Shown: positions 61,790-64,000 of the stretch, piece by piece
Layout of the letters: the number at the start of each line of letters is the position of its first letter
Numbering within the stretch: the stretch's first letter is position 1
Assembly: GCA_017856435.1 (NCBI GenBank)
Contig: JAFMFB010000002.1
Coordinates: 40,288-104,287 of the forward strand
Source: Burkholderiaceae bacterium
GTDB lineage: Bacteria > Pseudomonadota > Gammaproteobacteria > Burkholderiales > Burkholderiaceae_C
DNA length: 64,000 bases
Reading direction: 5' to 3'
The notes under the pieces: generated by a model
What the model was told of the DNA's origin: nothing
Database searches by the model: none
The model's input: only the letters and a program-made list of their open reading frames with translations
Program-made: the position numbers and the translations under genes

Positions 61790-62779
61790 TTAGTTGGTTC
61801 TGATGTTGCGGTTCTTGACCACGGTGGCCCAGCGCTGCATTTCCGAATCGATGGTGGCGGCAAACTCTGCTGAAGAGTTGGCGATTGGCGTCATGCCTTG
61901 CACATATAAACGGGCTTTGGTCTCGGTCTCTGCCATGACGGCCGCGGTATCTTTTTGGACCTTGGCAAGCACGTGGGCCGGTGTACCCGCCGGTGCAAAC
62001 AGTCCAAACCACCCGGTATTTTCAAAGCCGGGTAAACCGCTTTCAGCGACCGTTGGCACATCGGGCAACTGCACGGTGCGGTCTTTGCTGGTCACTGCCA
62101 GGGCGCGCAGACGTCCTGGGCCTAACAGGGCGGATGCAGCAGCAAAATTGCCAACCATCAGATCAATTTGCTTGGCCATAAGATCGTTGTAGGCAACGGC
62201 TTCACCCTTGTAGGGGACGTGGGTAATTTCAACCCCAGTCGCATTGGCAAAATTCTCGCCAGCCAGATGGACCTGGCTTCCCACGCCGGCAGACCCGAAG
62301 TTGAGCTTGCCCGGTTGGGCCTTGGCCAATGCGATGAGTTCTTTCAGATTTTTGGCAGGGGAGCTGTCAGGAACGACCACCAGCATCGGGCCACCAGCGA
62401 CATTGGTGATTGGAACCAGGTCTTTCTTGGTGTCAAAGGGCATCTTCTTGTAGATGCTTGGATTGATGGCGATGCTTCCTGAGGCCATTAACAGGGTATA
62501 TCCGTCCGGTGCTGATTTGGCCGCCAGATCCGCGCCCACATTGCCCCCGGCACCCCCCTTGTTTTCAATGACAACGGCCTGATTCCAGCGGGCAGCCAGT
62601 TTCTGGCCGACCAGACGGGCAAGAACGTCTGTCGATCCGCCGGCAGAAAATGGAACGATGATGCGTACAGGTTTGTTTGGCCATTGATCCTGAGCTGCTG
62701 CCGGGACTGCCCCAAGCAGTGACAGGGTCAGAACGGAAGGTAGGGCAGCAGCCAGAATAGAACGTCTGTTTTGGTTCAT
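61790..62779 (-). CDS. Tripartite tricarboxylate transporter substrate-binding protein (Bug family)
   Basis: WPNKPVRIIVPFSAGGSTDVLARLVGQKLAARWNQAVVIENKGGAGGNVGADLAAKSAPDGYTLLMAS. Confidence 0.95.
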   Translation of the reverse strand: MNQNRRSILAAALPSVLTLSLLGAVPAAAQDQWPNKPVRIIVPFSAGGSTDVLARLVGQKLAARWNQAVVIENKGGAGGNVGADLAAKSAPDGYTLLMASGSIAINPSIYKKMPFDTKKDLVPITNVAGGPMLVVVPDSSPAKNLKELIALAKAQPGKLNFGSAGVGSQVHLAGENFANATGVEITHVPYKGEAVAYNDLMAKQIDLMVGNFAAASALLGPGRLRALAVTSKDRTVQLPDVPTVAESGLPGFENTGWFGLFAPAGTPAHVLAKVQKDTAAVMAETETKARLYVQGMTPIANSSAEFAATIDSEMQRWATVVKNRNIRTN

Positions 62780-62802
62780 TTGGTAGTCTCCTCGGTTAAA
62801 AA

Positions 62803-63159
62803 TTATTGCAGTAGTGAAAGTCCAAAGGCCAGCCCGGCAACGGTGGCAAATCCTGCGGCAATCGCAATCCAGTCCTTGCGAAGCCCACCCGTATCACCGA
62901 ATTCGATCAGGAGCAGGCGCACGCCACCAGCCAGATGGAGTGACAAGAGTATCGCAAGTCCCCACTCGGCAGTTTTGAAGAGGGGATGATCGGTCAGTTG
63001 CAAAAAGCGATCAAGCCCGGCAGCGCCATGCAGGGCCTGGCCGAGCGCCCAGAAATGAAAGGGTAGAAACAGGGCCAAGGCCAGTCCGGACAGCCGATGG
63101 GTCAGAAACGCCCAGTAAACAGCATGGGCGCGGGCGCGCTGATCATTTCGTCTTTTCAT
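62803..63159 (-). CDS. Fumarate reductase/succinate dehydrogenase membrane anchor subunit (SdhC-like)
   Basis: MKRRNDQRARAHAVYWAFLTHRLSGLALALFLPFHFWALGQALHG...LAILLSLHLAGGVRLLLIEFGD; 118 aa after trimming. Confidence 0.8.
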   Translation of the reverse strand: MKRRNDQRARAHAVYWAFLTHRLSGLALALFLPFHFWALGQALHGAAGLDRFLQLTDHPLFKTAEWGLAILLSLHLAGGVRLLLIEFGDTGGLRKDWIAIAAGFATVAGLAFGLSLLQ

Positions 63160-63515
63160 GGGGCCACAACCGCAAAGACGGCGCGCAGGCCGAAAAACAG
63201 CAGAAACAGTCCAAACAGCCGTGATAGCCTGAGAGAGGTTTGCTCGCTCAGCGCGGTCCATTCGGTCAGCACATTGTGAAGACCAATCGGCACATGGATG
63301 GCACATGCCAGCACAAACAGTGCATAGAACGATGCAAAGCCCCAATTTCCCTGGGTGCGCCCCAGAATTTCTGCCGCGCTGAGCCCGCCCCGCACCGCCC
63401 AGATCATGCCAGCCAGATGAATCAGGGCACAGATCGCCAGCACCATGGCGCTGATCCGTTGCCAGTACCATCGTCTGGCTTGAGCGATAGCCAGAGAGAG
63501 TGTCGACTCGGTCAT
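63156..63515 (-). CDS. Fumarate reductase/succinate dehydrogenase membrane anchor subunit, second
   Basis: MTESTLSLAIAQARRWYWQRISAMVLAICALIHLAGMIW...VLACAIHVPIGLHNVLTEW; ATGA overlaps both sides. Confidence 0.75.
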   Translation of the reverse strand: MTESTLSLAIAQARRWYWQRISAMVLAICALIHLAGMIWAVRGGLSAAEILGRTQGNWGFASFYALFVLACAIHVPIGLHNVLTEWTALSEQTSLRLSRLFGLFLLFFGLRAVFAVVAP

Positions 63516-64000
63516 AGCTTGCCCCTCACTGCAGCCCGGGCGGTCACTCGTTTAAGACCGGCGATGGCGGCAGTAGGCGAAATGTGCTTTGGGCAGCGCT
63601 CAGTGCAGGATCCGGTGGTATGGCAGCTGTGGCAACCGGCATCGCCTGCCACGGCGCGCATTCTGTCTTGCTGCTGGGTATCGCGTACATCATTGATCAA
63701 TGTCCAGGACCGGTTGAGCGCCGCGGGTCCCAGATAGTCCGGTCGCCATGACACTACGTCGCAGGAGGCGTAGCAAACGCCACAGCCAATGCATTCGATC
63801 CCGGCATTGGCAGCCCGTCGCTCGGCAGAATCAGGCTTTACCGCGGCAAATTCATCATGGCGAGAGCGACTGCCCTGGAAGTAGCCCTGGGCCCGATGCC
63901 ACTTGTCAAAAAATTCCCGCATATCGGTGACTAGATCCTTGATGACGGGCAGGTGCGATAACGGGGCAATCTCCAACTGGTCGTTGCTGGCAACCTTGGC
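63512..64000 (-). CDS. Fumarate reductase-type iron-sulfur subunit, N-terminus outside window
   Basis: CIGCGVCYASCDVV...GCHSCHTTGSCTERCPKHISPTAAIAGLKR (FrdB-like); frame stays open to the window edge beyond the listed ORF start. Confidence 0.9.
   Translation of the reverse strand, partial: AKVASNDQLEIAPLSHLPVIKDLVTDMREFFDKWHRAQGYFQGSRSRHDEFAAVKPDSAERRAANAGIECIGCGVCYASCDVVSWRPDYLGPAALNRSWTLINDVRDTQQQDRMRAVAGDAGCHSCHTTGSCTERCPKHISPTAAIAGLKRVTARAAVRGKL

Noticed and set aside
1-64000. CRISPR arrays, transposases, integrases, phage genes, large tandem repeats
   Set aside because: Looked for and not seen; gene order is that of a stable chromosomal core region.

Overview
The window is a contiguous betaproteobacterial (Burkholderiales-like) chromosomal segment, densely coding and mostly core genome. 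I saw no rRNA, CRISPR array, phage, IS element or integron. Left to right: a nitrate reductase (NasA-type with C-terminal BFD-like [2Fe-2S] domain, cut by the left edge); ybiB; rpsO-pnp; quinone oxidoreductase; tpiA-secG-tRNA-Leu(GAG); a full nuoA-N complex I operon plus DUF2818; NUDIX and DUF1178 genes; a threonine dehydratase; a small heat-shock protein; miaA; two transporters; a Rieske oxygenase; xseB-ispA-dxs; uvrD; thrB; polA; a dienelactone hydrolase; a ZIP transporter; an NSS transporter; sseA; mutL; DedA; a divergent ftsH; amiC; tsaE/queG; and a long minus-strand operon (AEC, TauE/SafE, TPP enzyme, FrdA-like flavoprotein, split class I fumarase, Bug-type binding protein, two membrane anchors, FrdB-like Fe-S subunit cut by the right edge). 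The observations I consider most worth following: (1) an unlisted 46-aa Cys-rich micro-ORF coupled by ATGA overlaps on both sides between nuoD and nuoE; (2) a sigma32-like promoter plus a fully complementary anti-SD/SD helix in front of the hsp20 gene (candidate RNA thermometer); (3) a long RNase III-like hairpin in the pnp leader; (4) an FrdA-like flavoprotein with Cys at the position of the covalent-FAD His; (5) the dispersed fumarate reductase/fumarase/TPP-enzyme operon. All calls come from reading the sequence and family knowledge; no searches or folding programs were run.
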